In this document: positions 54,174 to 61,907 of the stretch, one piece after another
Layout of the letters: every line of letters starts with the position of its first letter
How positions within the stretch are numbered: the first letter of the stretch is position 1
Assembly (NCBI GenBank): GCA_030655535.1
Contig: JAURVK010000010.1
Span: 1-61,907, forward strand
Direction of reading: 5' to 3'
Source of the DNA: Methylobacter sp.
GTDB lineage: Bacteria > Pseudomonadota > Gammaproteobacteria > Methylococcales > Methylomonadaceae
Length of the DNA: 61,907 bases
Notes under the pieces: generated by a model
The model's input: only the letters and a program-made list of their open reading frames with translations
Database searches by the model: none
What the model was told of the DNA's origin: nothing
Translations under genes and position numbers: made by a program

Positions 54174-55067
54174 TCAACCCTGCGTTAACCTGATTTCCGC
54201 TTCACGGTATTTTGCCGCACAATACTCAGCCACTTCTGCGGGCAAATGCGGGCCCGGCGCGGTTTTATCCCAATCCAGCGTTTCCAGGTAATCACGGATA
54301 TATTGCTTGTCGAAGCTGGGCGGACTGATGCCCACCCGATATTGATCGGCAGGCCAGAAGCGCGATGAATCGGGGGTTAGAGCTTCATCGATCAGGTATA
54401 AAACGCCGTCGTCGTCGATCCCGAATTCGAATTTGGTATCGGCAATAATAATGCCCCGTTCTTTGGCGTAGGCGGCGGCTTCCTTGTACAGCTTCAAACT
54501 GGCGTCGCGCACTTTTTCCGCCAAGTCCCGGCCCATCAATTCGACGGTAAGTTCAAAAGAGACGTTTTCGTCATGCTGATCGACTTCGGCTTTTGTAGAC
54601 GGCGTATAAATAGGTTCAGGCAGTTGCTGCGCCTGCTGTAAACCTTCGGGCAGTTTAATGCCGCAGACTGCGCCGGATTTTTGGTAGTCTTTCCAGCCGG
54701 AGCCGATTAAATAACCGCGAACAATCGCTTCAACCGGCAGCGGTTTTAATAACTTGACGACGATAGCGCGGCCTTCAATCTGCGCGCGCTCGGCGGCATC
54801 GGGAACCACCTGTTTCAGCGGAATGTCGGACAGGTGATTGGGCATGACGTGCTTCATTTTTTCAAACCAGAAATTGGACACGCTGGTTAAAACACGGCCT
54901 TTGCCAGGGATAGGGTCAGGCAAAATCACATCGAAAGCAGACAGCCGGTCGGTGGTCACAATCAGCATGTGCCGGTCGTCAATGTCGTAAATATCCCGCA
55001 CTTTGCCGCGTGCTCTGAGCTTTAAAGACGACAGTGTTGATTGGTATAGGGCTTCTGGAGCAGTCAT
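54174..55067 (-). CDS. purC: SAICAR synthetase PurC
   Basis: Joins CAIR and aspartate in purine synthesis. It is 297 aa, the longer, fungal-like form rather than the roughly 237-aa E. coli form. Motifs: [69 protein letters not shown]-like [30 protein letters not shown]. Monocistronic. Confidence 0.96.
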   Translation of the reverse strand: MTAPEALYQSTLSSLKLRARGKVRDIYDIDDRHMLIVTTDRLSAFDVILPDPIPGKGRVLTSVSNFWFEKMKHVMPNHLSDIPLKQVVPDAAERAQIEGRAIVVKLLKPLPVEAIVRGYLIGSGWKDYQKSGAVCGIKLPEGLQQAQQLPEPIYTPSTKAEVDQHDENVSFELTVELMGRDLAEKVRDASLKLYKEAAAYAKERGIIIADTKFEFGIDDDGVLYLIDEALTPDSSRFWPADQYRVGISPPSFDKQYIRDYLETLDWDKTAPGPHLPAEVAEYCAAKYREAEIRLTQG

Positions 55068-55177
55068 AGGTTCTCGCTGGTGTCAAATAAGGTGATTTTA
55101 TCAGTTGTTCGGGGCCGGGTTAACCAACAACCCGATTCATATGCTCTGTGCCTTCAGCGTAACTAGCACATAGTCCC

Positions 55178-56215
55178 TTAACGGAACATATCCTTGTTAA
55201 CCGCTTTATCCATAGCATTTTTTGCGGTAATGATGCCTTTATCGACCAGCTCTTTCATATTCTGATCCAGCGTCTGCATGCCGTCTTTGCGTCCGGTTTG
55301 AATCGCAGAATACATTTGCGCTACCTTGGCCTCGCGAATCAGGTTTCTGATAGCCGCTGTACCCACCATGATTTCATGCGCGGCAACACGCCCGCCGCCG
55401 ATTTTTTTCAGCAAGGTTTGCGAAATAACCGCCTGTAACGATTCGGACAGCATGGCTCGAATCATGTCTTTTTCTGCGGCAGGAAATACGTCGATAATAC
55501 GGTCGATGGTTTTAGCGGCAGAAGTGGTATGCAAAGTGCCGAACACAAGGTGACCGGTTTCTGCCGCTGTCATGGCCAGTCGGATGGTTTCCAGGTCGCG
55601 CATTTCACCGACCAGAATAATATCGGGATCTTCCCGCAGCGCCGAACGCAACGCTTCAGCAAAGCCGTGAGTATCGCGATGGACTTCCCGTTGGTTAATC
55701 AACGATTTTTGGCTCTCATGAACAAACTCGATAGGGTCTTCTACGGTCAGTATGTGCGCGTAATCATTGCGGTTAATATGATTAATCATCGCCGCCAGCG
55801 TCGTTGACTTGCCGGAGCCGGTAGGGCCGGTCACCAGAACCATACCGCGCGGTTTTTGGCATAATTCTTCAAAAAACTTGGGTGCTTTCAAATCTTCCAG
55901 GCTCATAATTACCGAGGGAATCGTCCTGAATACAGCGGCGGCACCGCGCTCCTGATTAAACGCGTTAACACGAAACCGGGCAACACCGGGCAATTCGAAT
56001 GAAAAATCGGTTTCTAAAAACTCCTCATAATCCTTGCGTTGCTTATCGTTCATAATGTCATAAATCAGCGCATGCACTTCCTTATGATCCAATGCAGGAA
56101 TATTGATCCGGCGAATGTCGCCATCAACCCTGATCATAGGCGGGAGCCCCGCCGATAAATGCAAATCCGACGCTTTGTTTTTAGCTGAAAAAGCCAGTAA
56201 TTCGGCAATATCCAT
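55178..56215 (-). CDS. pilT: Type IV pilus retraction ATPase PilT
   Basis: Hexameric ATPase that powers pilus retraction and twitching. It is 345 aa. N-terminal PAS-like domain (ASDLHLSAGLPPMIRVDG), Walker A GPTGSGKST, Asp box, Walker B DPDIILVGEMRD, His box GTLHTTSAAKTIDRIIDVFP and the PilT-specific AIRNLIRE that separates it from PilU. GAGGA lies before the ATG. Divergent from yggS, a common pairing. Confidence 0.96.
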   Translation of the reverse strand: MDIAELLAFSAKNKASDLHLSAGLPPMIRVDGDIRRINIPALDHKEVHALIYDIMNDKQRKDYEEFLETDFSFELPGVARFRVNAFNQERGAAAVFRTIPSVIMSLEDLKAPKFFEELCQKPRGMVLVTGPTGSGKSTTLAAMINHINRNDYAHILTVEDPIEFVHESQKSLINQREVHRDTHGFAEALRSALREDPDIILVGEMRDLETIRLAMTAAETGHLVFGTLHTTSAAKTIDRIIDVFPAAEKDMIRAMLSESLQAVISQTLLKKIGGGRVAAHEIMVGTAAIRNLIREAKVAQMYSAIQTGRKDGMQTLDQNMKELVDKGIITAKNAMDKAVNKDMFR

Positions 56216-56538
56216 AACATCCTCAGGAACATCAAAATAAAAATATCTTTATACCATAGATCATCTTTTTGTTTTTTTGAAACTGTGTTGGTTGTCGCGG
56301 CTTAAAATAACAAAGCCAGCCTTGAAACTCCGGTGTCAGCAATTTTTGGAGTGCAAAGCTTCCGCTCCTGCTCACGCCCCTTGCCTACATCCATGTAGGC
56401 AAAGCTTGTTTTGGTTGTTTTGCGATTTTGAGCGGTGTGGTGTGGGCAGAAGTTGCCCGGCGAGAAATGAGCGGATTTAAAAAGCCGACTAATGAACAGC
56501 AAATACTATAATAACCGGCGACTAACCGAGGAATATAC
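56216..56538. other. Divergent intergenic region between pilT and yggS
   Basis: 323 bases that should hold both promoters. One clear hairpin, TTGCCTACAT/ATGTAGGCAA (56381-56402), lies in the middle. No ORF was accepted; the two 66-67-aa track entries overlap each other on opposite strands and match nothing recognised. Confidence 0.5.
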
Positions 56539-57222
56539 ATGGTAACTCTAGCGCAAAGATTGAAACAAATACGCTCGCAAATCTGCGATGCAGAATTAGC
56601 CTATAACCGTCAGCCCGGATCGGTGCTGTTATTGGCCGTCAGCAAAACCAAGCCATCCGAAGCGATTGCTTGCGCCTATCAATCAGGGCAACGCCATTTC
56701 GGCGAAAACTATTTGCAGGAAGCATTGAGAAAACAACAGGAACTGGGGGCTTACGCTATTACCTGGCATTTTATCGGCCCGATACAATCCAATAAAACCA
56801 AAGCGTTGGCGACCCATTTTGATTGGGTACACAGCGTCGACAGTTTGAAAATAGCCAGACGCCTTAGCGAGCAGCGCCCGTCTCATTTGCGGCCGTTAAA
56901 TATTTGCCTGCAAGTCAATATCAGCGATGAACCCAGCAAGTCCGGCATCACCCCGGCCGAATTATCGCAACTGTGCGAACTGGTCGCCAAACTGCCGAAC
57001 CTGAAATTACGCGGCGTAATGGCCATTCCGGCGCCGCAACAGGATTTTGAGCAACAACGCCGACCTTATAAAACACTTTATCAGGCCGTTGCAAAATTGG
57101 GGCAACCCGAGCTGGATACCTACTCGTTCGGTATGACCGGCGATTTAACAGCCGCGATAGCCGAAGGCTCGACTATCGTCAGAATCGGCACCGCGTTGTT
57201 TGGCGAGCGCGATTATTCGTAG
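56539..57222 (+). CDS. yggS: PLP-homeostasis protein YggS (PLPBP/PROSC family)
   Basis: Pyridoxal-phosphate-binding protein that buffers PLP, with no known catalysis. It is 227 aa with the PLP lysine in LLAVSKTKPSEAI, FGENYLQEAL, WHFIGPIQSNKTK, LQVNISDEPSKSGI and the phosphate-binding SFGMTGDLTAAIAEGSTIVRIGTALFG. The stop codon TAG (57220-57222) lies inside a REP palindrome, so the repeat supplies the end of the gene. Confidence 0.95.
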   Translation: MVTLAQRLKQIRSQICDAELAYNRQPGSVLLLAVSKTKPSEAIACAYQSGQRHFGENYLQEALRKQQELGAYAITWHFIGPIQSNKTKALATHFDWVHSVDSLKIARRLSEQRPSHLRPLNICLQVNISDEPSKSGITPAELSQLCELVAKLPNLKLRGVMAIPAPQQDFEQQRRPYKTLYQAVAKLGQPELDTYSFGMTGDLTAAIAEGSTIVRIGTALFGERDYS

Positions 57223-57253
57223 GAGCGATCATCGCGGCTAAAGCCGCTCCTAC
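57219..57253. repeat. REP palindrome overlapping the yggS stop codon
   Basis: GTAGGAGCG (57219-57227) and CGCTCCTAC (57245-57253), with inner GCGGCT/AGCCGC. Lies between convergent yggS and the FAH-family gene and may terminate both. Confidence 0.8.
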
Positions 57254-57258
57254 AGGCG

Positions 57259-58125
57259 TTAACTAAAATCATCCGGCTCTTCAATAACCGGATTAATCAA
57301 TGTCCCGATGCCCTCAATTTCAATCCGGGCAGTTTGTCCCGGCAACAGATAACCGCGCGGTTTCATTTTTACCCCGACCCCGGCAGGCGTGCCGGTGGCA
57401 ATCACATCGCCCGGCTCCAGCGTCATCGCTTGCGACAAATAGGCGATCATTTCATAGCAGTTGAAAATCATCTGTCCGGTGTTGGCATGTTGCCGCAGTT
57501 CATCGTCAACCCAGGTTTTAAGATTCAGGTTATGCGGGTCGCCGATTTCATCGCCGGTTACCAGCCAAGGCCCTAGCGGGCCGTGAGTATCGAATGATTT
57601 GCCCAGCGTAAAAGTCGGCGAACGAAACTGCCAGTCGCGCACCGACACATCATTGGCAATGGTAAAGCCGGCAATGACTTGGTGGGCCTTATCGACCGGC
57701 ACATGGCGGCAGCGGGCGCCGATCACAAAAGCCAGCTCGCCTTCATAATCCAGCTTATCTGAGACTTTAGGCCGGTGTATCGCGTCGCCAGGCCCGATCA
57801 CACAGGTGCCTTGTTTGGTGAAAAAACTGGGATATTCCGGCTTATCCCGGCCGGTTTCTTCGATATGGTCGGCATAGTTCAGGCTGATGCCTAAATATTT
57901 GCCGGGCCTCGGCACCGGGGCATGCAGCTTGACTTGATCCAGAGCGATACGATCCAAGCCGCTGTCGATTTGCTCTCGCATCGCATCCAAGGCTCTGGCG
58001 CCTGCACCCAGAAATTCAAGCAGGGTTGCCGGTATTTTAGTATTGTTTTTGCTGTCAACGACCATAGCCTCAACGACAGCGCCTACACGAGTTTCGTGAT
58101 TATGAGTAAAGGTTACCAGTTTCAT
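57259..58125 (-). CDS. Fumarylacetoacetate-hydrolase-family protein
   Basis: A 288-aa FAH-superfamily enzyme. Metal-site motifs: DYEGELAFVIG, NDVSVRDWQ and SFDTHGPLGPW, with the catalytic-site loop PGKYLGISLNYADHIEE and GDVIATGTPAGVGVKMKPRGYLLPGQ. The family cleaves or decarboxylates C-C bonds in acylpyruvates, 2-keto-4-pentenoates or ureidoglycolate-like substrates. The true substrate cannot be told, and there is no catabolic cluster nearby. Confidence 0.88.
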   Translation of the reverse strand: MKLVTFTHNHETRVGAVVEAMVVDSKNNTKIPATLLEFLGAGARALDAMREQIDSGLDRIALDQVKLHAPVPRPGKYLGISLNYADHIEETGRDKPEYPSFFTKQGTCVIGPGDAIHRPKVSDKLDYEGELAFVIGARCRHVPVDKAHQVIAGFTIANDVSVRDWQFRSPTFTLGKSFDTHGPLGPWLVTGDEIGDPHNLNLKTWVDDELRQHANTGQMIFNCYEMIAYLSQAMTLEPGDVIATGTPAGVGVKMKPRGYLLPGQTARIEIEGIGTLINPVIEEPDDFS

Positions 58126-58243
58126 CAGTTAAACTTATCCGTACGATTTCAAGTGCCGCTATTATAAACGCAAGCGTAAACTCAAGAGCTTGCGCCCAAA
58201 AAAAGATATAATTAATCATTTTTAATTTAATGAGGAACATAAA

Positions 58244-58915
58244 ATGAATGAAAACTGGATTGCGCCTTCCATCCTGTCGGCTAATTTCGCAAAACTGGGT
58301 GAAGAAGTCGATAACGTTTTAAAAGCGGGCGCCGATGTGGTGCATTTCGACGTGATGGATAACCATTTCGTGCCCAACCTGACTATCGGGCCCCTGGTTT
58401 GCGAAGCGTTGAGAAAACACGGCGTTACCGCACCCATCGATGTACATTTGATGGTTGAGCCGGTTGACCGTCTTATTCCCGACTTTGCCAAAGCCGGCGC
58501 CAGCATCATTACCTTCCATCCCGAAGCCTCCGTGCATATCGATCGCACCCTGCAATTGATTAAAGATTGCGGTTGTAAGGCCGGACTGGTATTTAACCCC
58601 GGCACGCCGCTGCATTATCTGGATTATGTGATGGATAAGCTGGACATGATTTTGTTGATGTCGGTTAACCCCGGCTTTGGCGGCCAGTCTTTCATCCCTT
58701 CGGCGCTGGATAAATTGCGTGAAGTCAGAACCAGAATCGACGACAGCGGTTTGGCTATTCGCCTGGAAATCGACGGCGGCGTTAAAGTCGACAATATCCG
58801 CGATATTAAAGCGGCCGGTGCCGATACTTTCGTGGCCGGTTCTGCTATTTTCAGCCAACCGGATTACAAAAAAGTGATTGACGAAATGCGTGCTGAATTG
58901 GCTAAAGCGGTTTAA
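58244..58915 (+). CDS. rpe: Ribulose-phosphate 3-epimerase
   Basis: Interconverts ribulose 5-phosphate and xylulose 5-phosphate. It is 223 aa with [55 protein letters not shown] and EIDGGV. Gene length and TIM-barrel motifs are standard. The product feeds the pentose phosphate pathway together with RpiA, and in methanotrophs also the ribulose monophosphate cycle. Confidence 0.97.
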   Translation: MNENWIAPSILSANFAKLGEEVDNVLKAGADVVHFDVMDNHFVPNLTIGPLVCEALRKHGVTAPIDVHLMVEPVDRLIPDFAKAGASIITFHPEASVHIDRTLQLIKDCGCKAGLVFNPGTPLHYLDYVMDKLDMILLMSVNPGFGGQSFIPSALDKLREVRTRIDDSGLAIRLEIDGGVKVDNIRDIKAAGADTFVAGSAIFSQPDYKKVIDEMRAELAKAV

Positions 58916-58923
58916 AGTCAGGC

Positions 58924-58979
58924 AATGCGTAGGGCGGTTTCGCGCTAGCAAACCGCCAACCAGCTACGTCTTACGCATT
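58924..58979. repeat. Palindromic repeat after rpe
   Basis: Outer arms AATGCGTA / TTACGCATT and inner arms GGCGGTTT (58933-58940) / AAACCGCC (58950-58957). A common 'GTAGGGCGG' type intergenic repeat, possibly the rpe terminator. Confidence 0.7.
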
Positions 58980-59031
58980 CCGACCGCAATAATGACAGCA
59001 TCATTCGGCGCATTCAATTTGGAGTAAACTA

Positions 59032-59361
59032 ATGACCACGATAACTTTCGATACCCATGATTTTGTTAAAAAGCTCAAAGGTGTTGGTTTTAGTGAAGAA
59101 CAGGCAGAAGTTCTGACCGATTTACAAAAAGCCACGGCATCGAATACGCTAGAACAAGCGCGGCATGATTATGAACTGGATGATTTGGCTACCAAGCGTG
59201 ATTTGAAAGAGCTGGAGCTAAAAATTGAATTGGTTAAATCAGAGTTAAAGCGCGAAATTGCAGAAACTAAAGCTGATTTAATCCGCTGGGTGGTGGGTGT
59301 TGGTTTGTTGCAAATAACGATTATTGCTGGATTGATGTTTAGATTAACCGGCAAGGTTTAG
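59032..59361 (+). CDS. Coiled-coil membrane-anchored protein (DUF1640/CCDC90-like)
   Basis: A 109-aa protein: short head FDTHDFVKKLKGVGFSEEQAEVLTDLQ, long coiled coil (LDDLATKRDLKELELKIELVKSELKREIAETKADL) and one C-terminal membrane helix (WVVGVGLLQITIIAGLMF). This is the DUF1640 pattern; bacterial members have no established role and often occur near toxin-like or mobile DNA. A 14-codon ORF with a good ribosome site follows. Confidence 0.85.
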   Translation: MTTITFDTHDFVKKLKGVGFSEEQAEVLTDLQKATASNTLEQARHDYELDDLATKRDLKELELKIELVKSELKREIAETKADLIRWVVGVGLLQITIIAGLMFRLTGKV

Positions 59362-59385
59362 GGTGTGATTAATAGGAGTTAAATA

Positions 59386-59430
59386 ATGATTCAAGACGAT
59401 ATTATTAACGAATTACCATACATTAGCTGA
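59386..59430 (+). pseudogene. 14-codon ORF with strong ribosome site (possible gene remnant)
   Basis: AGGAG (59374-59378) lies 7 bases before an ATG that reads MIQDDIINELPYIS then TGA. It follows the coiled-coil gene by 24 bp. It is too short to assign. Either the 5' end of a deleted gene or a very small peptide. Confidence 0.35.
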
Positions 59431-59627
59431 AGCTAAGCTCATATAAATTTACTCCCATTTGAGCTAAAAAACGTATACGTTTGCAATCGCTACAGCCCTT
59501 GACTAGAAAGGGATTTATGATTTTAAGTTATACGATTTCACAGTAAGATGGGAATAGAAAGCGCAATACATTATTTGATTGATAAAATTATTTTGACACG
59601 ATAACGCCACACACCGAATAACAAAAA

Positions 59628-61115
59628 ATGACCCCAGAACAATTCAATCACCTAGTCCTGCAGGGCTACAACCGCATCCCGATTTGCCGCGAAGTGTTGG
59701 CCGATCTGGATACGCCTTTAAGCGCGTATCTGAAACTGGCCGACGGCGCTTATTCCTATTTATTCGAATCGGTGCATGGCGGCGAGCAATGGGGTCGCTA
59801 TTCGATCATTGGACTGCCTTGTAAAACCATCGTTAAAATCACCGGCAATCAAATCCGTGTGGAACAAGGCGGCGAGCTGCAAGAATCGCTCACCCATGAC
59901 AACCCGCTGATCTGGATAGAGCAGTTTAAAGCACGTTACAACGTCCCCGATATCGACACCTTGCCCCGATTTAACGGCGGTTTGGTCGGCTATTTCGGCT
60001 ATGAGACCATCGGCTATATCGAGCCTAAGTTGCGCAGCACCGGCAAACCCGATCCGTTGGGCAATCCAGACATCCTGCTGATGGTGTCGGAAGACATGCT
60101 GGTGTTCGATAACTTGTCCGGCAAAATGCTGTTGCTGACCCACGCCAATCCCGAAGAAGCCGATGCCTATAACCGCGCTGTCGCTCGAGTGGATGATTTG
60201 GCCGTCAAACTGCGCGAGTTGCAAGCCAAGCCAACAAAAAATCACACGCACAACAAAGTCGAAGAATCCGATTTCATCTCGGGCTTTACCCAGCAGGGCT
60301 TTGAAGAGGCGGTGTTGAAAGCCAAAGAATACATCACCGACGGCGACATCATGCAGGTGGTGCTGTCGCAACGCATGTCCATCCCCTACACCGCTTCGCC
60401 GCTGAATTTATACCGGGCTTTGCGCTGTTTGAATCCTTCGCCGTACATGTTTTTCCTGAACCTGGACGACTTCCATATCGTCGGTTCGTCGCCGGAAATC
60501 CTGGTCAGGCTGGAAGACAACATGGTCACGGTTCGACCGATTGCCGGTACCCGTCCACGCGGCGAAACGCCGGAACAGGATATTGAACTGGAAAAAGACC
60601 TGCTGGCCGATCCCAAAGAACTGGCCGAGCATTTGATGCTGATCGACTTGGGCCGCAACGATGTGGGCCGGGTCGCGGAAATCGGCAGCGTGCAACTGAC
60701 CGATAAAATGATCGTCGAACGCTATTCGCATGTCATGCACATCGTCTCCAACGTCACCGGACAGCTGCAGCAAGGCGACAACGCCTTCGATGTGCTGGCG
60801 GCGACGTTTCCGGCAGGCACCGTCAGCGGCGCGCCGAAAATACGCGCGATGGAAATTATCGACGAACTCGAACCGGTCAAACGCGGCGTTTATGCAGGCG
60901 CAGTCGGCTACATAGCCTGGTCCGGCAACCTGGATACCGCCATCGCAATCAGAACCGCCGTGATAAAAAACAACATGTTACATATACAAGCCGGTGCCGG
61001 TATCGTTTACGATTCCGTACCCAGAAACGAATGGGATGAGACCATGAATAAAGGCCGCGCAATATTCCGCGCCGTGAGTATGGTCGAAGCTGGATTGGAA
61101 GGGGAGCAACCATGA
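59628..61115 (+). CDS. trpE: Anthranilate synthase component I TrpE
   Basis: Converts chorismate and ammonia to anthranilate. It is 495 aa with N-terminal feedback-binding region ([23 protein letters not shown]-type motif read as LFES), FLDSDDEW-free catalytic domain with [51 protein letters not shown] and [16 protein letters not shown]. It overlaps trpG by 4 bp. No Trp-rich leader peptide was found upstream. Confidence 0.96.
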   Translation: MTPEQFNHLVLQGYNRIPICREVLADLDTPLSAYLKLADGAYSYLFESVHGGEQWGRYSIIGLPCKTIVKITGNQIRVEQGGELQESLTHDNPLIWIEQFKARYNVPDIDTLPRFNGGLVGYFGYETIGYIEPKLRSTGKPDPLGNPDILLMVSEDMLVFDNLSGKMLLLTHANPEEADAYNRAVARVDDLAVKLRELQAKPTKNHTHNKVEESDFISGFTQQGFEEAVLKAKEYITDGDIMQVVLSQRMSIPYTASPLNLYRALRCLNPSPYMFFLNLDDFHIVGSSPEILVRLEDNMVTVRPIAGTRPRGETPEQDIELEKDLLADPKELAEHLMLIDLGRNDVGRVAEIGSVQLTDKMIVERYSHVMHIVSNVTGQLQQGDNAFDVLAATFPAGTVSGAPKIRAMEIIDELEPVKRGVYAGAVGYIAWSGNLDTAIAIRTAVIKNNMLHIQAGAGIVYDSVPRNEWDETMNKGRAIFRAVSMVEAGLEGEQP

Positions 61116-61702
61116 GTGCAGTCAAAGTCGTCATGATCGATAACTACGACTCGTTCACTTACAATCTGGTGCAATATTTCGGCGAGTTAGGCGCTGACGT
61201 GACCGTGGTGCGTAACGATCAGGTGACCGTCGAAGACATAGAAAACCTTGTCCCCGATAAGCTGGTGATTTCCCCCGGCCCCTGTACGCCCAAGGAAGCA
61301 GGCATATCCGTTGCTGCGATCTTAAAGTTTGCCGGGCGCATTCCTATCCTGGGCGTTTGCTTGGGGCACCAAAGCATCGGCTATGCGTTCGGCGGCAATA
61401 TCGTCCACGCCAAAAGCATCATGCACGGTAAAACCTCGCCGGTTTATCATCGGAATCAAGGCGTATTCAAAGGGCTTAACAACCCGTTTATAGCCACCCG
61501 TTATCATTCGCTGGTCATCGAACAGGCGACCATTCCCGATTGCCTGGAAATAACCGCCTGGACGCAGGACGAAGCGGGCAACCTCGATGAAATCATGGGC
61601 GTCAGGCACAAACAGCTGGATATTGAAGGGGTGCAATTTCATCCCGAGTCGATTTTGACTGAGCATGGGCATGATTTGTTGAGGAATTTTTTGGAAAGAT
61701 GA
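61112..61702 (+). CDS. trpG: Anthranilate synthase component II TrpG (glutamine amidotransferase)
   Basis: Class I amidotransferase that feeds ammonia to TrpE, and often also serves PabB. It is 196 aa. Catalytic triad: Cys in [15 protein letters not shown], and His/Glu in [20 protein letters not shown]. Starts within the end of trpE (ATGA overlap). trpDC would be expected downstream, beyond the window, although the repeats at 61.77-61.86 kb suggest a transcript end. Confidence 0.96.
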   Translation: MSAVKVVMIDNYDSFTYNLVQYFGELGADVTVVRNDQVTVEDIENLVPDKLVISPGPCTPKEAGISVAAILKFAGRIPILGVCLGHQSIGYAFGGNIVHAKSIMHGKTSPVYHRNQGVFKGLNNPFIATRYHSLVIEQATIPDCLEITAWTQDEAGNLDEIMGVRHKQLDIEGVQFHPESILTEHGHDLLRNFLER

Positions 61703-61764
61703 TTGGAACAAATCGTTAAACCAAGTCATCCTTAAGTATTAAAAGCAGTCAACGCATTGCAACG

Positions 61765-61855
61765 GGAGTGCGAGCTTTGCTTGTACTTGCAGGCGAAGCC
61801 TGCACTCCAGCAGTTAGTAACTTTATGCCGGACGGGGCAGCATGCCCCGTCCGGC
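61765..61855. repeat. Two palindromes after trpG
   Basis: GGAGTGC (61765-61771) with GCACTCC (61802-61808), then a perfect 13-bp stem GCCGGACGGGGCA (61827-61839) / TGCCCCGTCCGGC (61843-61855) with a 3-base loop. Strong candidates for a trpG terminator or REP-type repeats. Confidence 0.75.
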
Positions 61856-61907
61856 TGTATGTTAAAGATTTGGTATATTGTGGGCGCAAATTTATTCGCG
61901 CTTTTAA

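Noticed and set aside
59440-59627. Trp attenuator leader upstream of trpE
   Set aside because: No short ORF with tandem Trp codons and no terminator/antiterminator pair were visible.

Overview
This window looks like chromosomal DNA of a free-living gammaproteobacterium. The inference rests on an Xps-type type II secretion operon (E-F-G-H-I-J-K-L-M-N-D), the block mnmG-rsmG-parA-parB-atpIBEFHAGDC-glmU-glmS, neighbouring apbC and metG, PilT, DUF2058, DUF2782, a YcgL-like protein and SirB. The moderate GC content and the many REP-like intergenic repeats would fit a methanotroph-like lineage (order Methylococcales). That last step is inference and nothing in the window proves it. No rRNA, tRNA, CRISPR array, prophage or intact transposase was recognised.

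Layout. 1-10.8 kb: a complete T2SS operon read rightward, with overlapping start/stop codons through most of its length. 10.9-15.7 kb: rpiA (-), recC (+) without recB or recD, and a CigR/RcnB-like periplasmic protein (-). 15.7-17.1 kb: a decay zone with a DUF5610-like gene remnant, a MITE-like inverted-repeat element and a collapsed two-component system. 17.0-18.6 kb: a phosphate porin behind four tandem Pho half-sites. 18.7-24.5 kb: an orphan antitoxin, cbpMA, a CPBP protease, a ycgL-like gene, two small unknowns, dcd and apbC. 24.6-29.3 kb: metG, a soluble RnfB-like ferredoxin, DUF2782, thrB and a SirB-like gene. 29.3-33.7 kb: a nitrosative-stress island with nsrR and a nucleosidase divergent from a truncated haemoglobin, a ferredoxin-reductase and a MOSC protein, facing a mirror-image ferredoxin plus second truncated haemoglobin. 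33.8-37.5 kb: a GT2 glycosyltransferase that lacks a normal start codon, and a UPF0182 membrane protein. 38-53.6 kb: DUF7230-like small gene, mnmG, rsmG, parA, a short ParB-like gene, parB, atpIBEFHAGDC, glmU, glmS and DUF2058. 54.1-61.7 kb: purC, pilT, yggS, an FAH-family hydrolase, rpe, a coiled-coil protein, trpE and trpG.

The most unusual signals are four. (1) A short hairpin-forming element of about 48 bp lies in frame inside gspE and gspL, with a diverged copy in gspJ. (2) Seven-base tandem repeats sit exactly between start codon and prepilin-peptidase site in gspG, gspH and gspJ. At gspH the well-placed ATG is out of frame and would come into frame if one heptamer were lost, so the operon could be phase-variable. 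(3) Two NsrR-type operators control a mirrored haemoglobin/ferredoxin/MOSC module. (4) A 97-residue mini-ParB is translationally coupled to parA and precedes the full parB.

All assignments come from reading the translated ORFs and the DNA by eye. No database search or alignment was run. Where the ORF track began at an unlikely codon, a better start was chosen from Shine-Dalgarno position and family N-termini, as stated in each entry.
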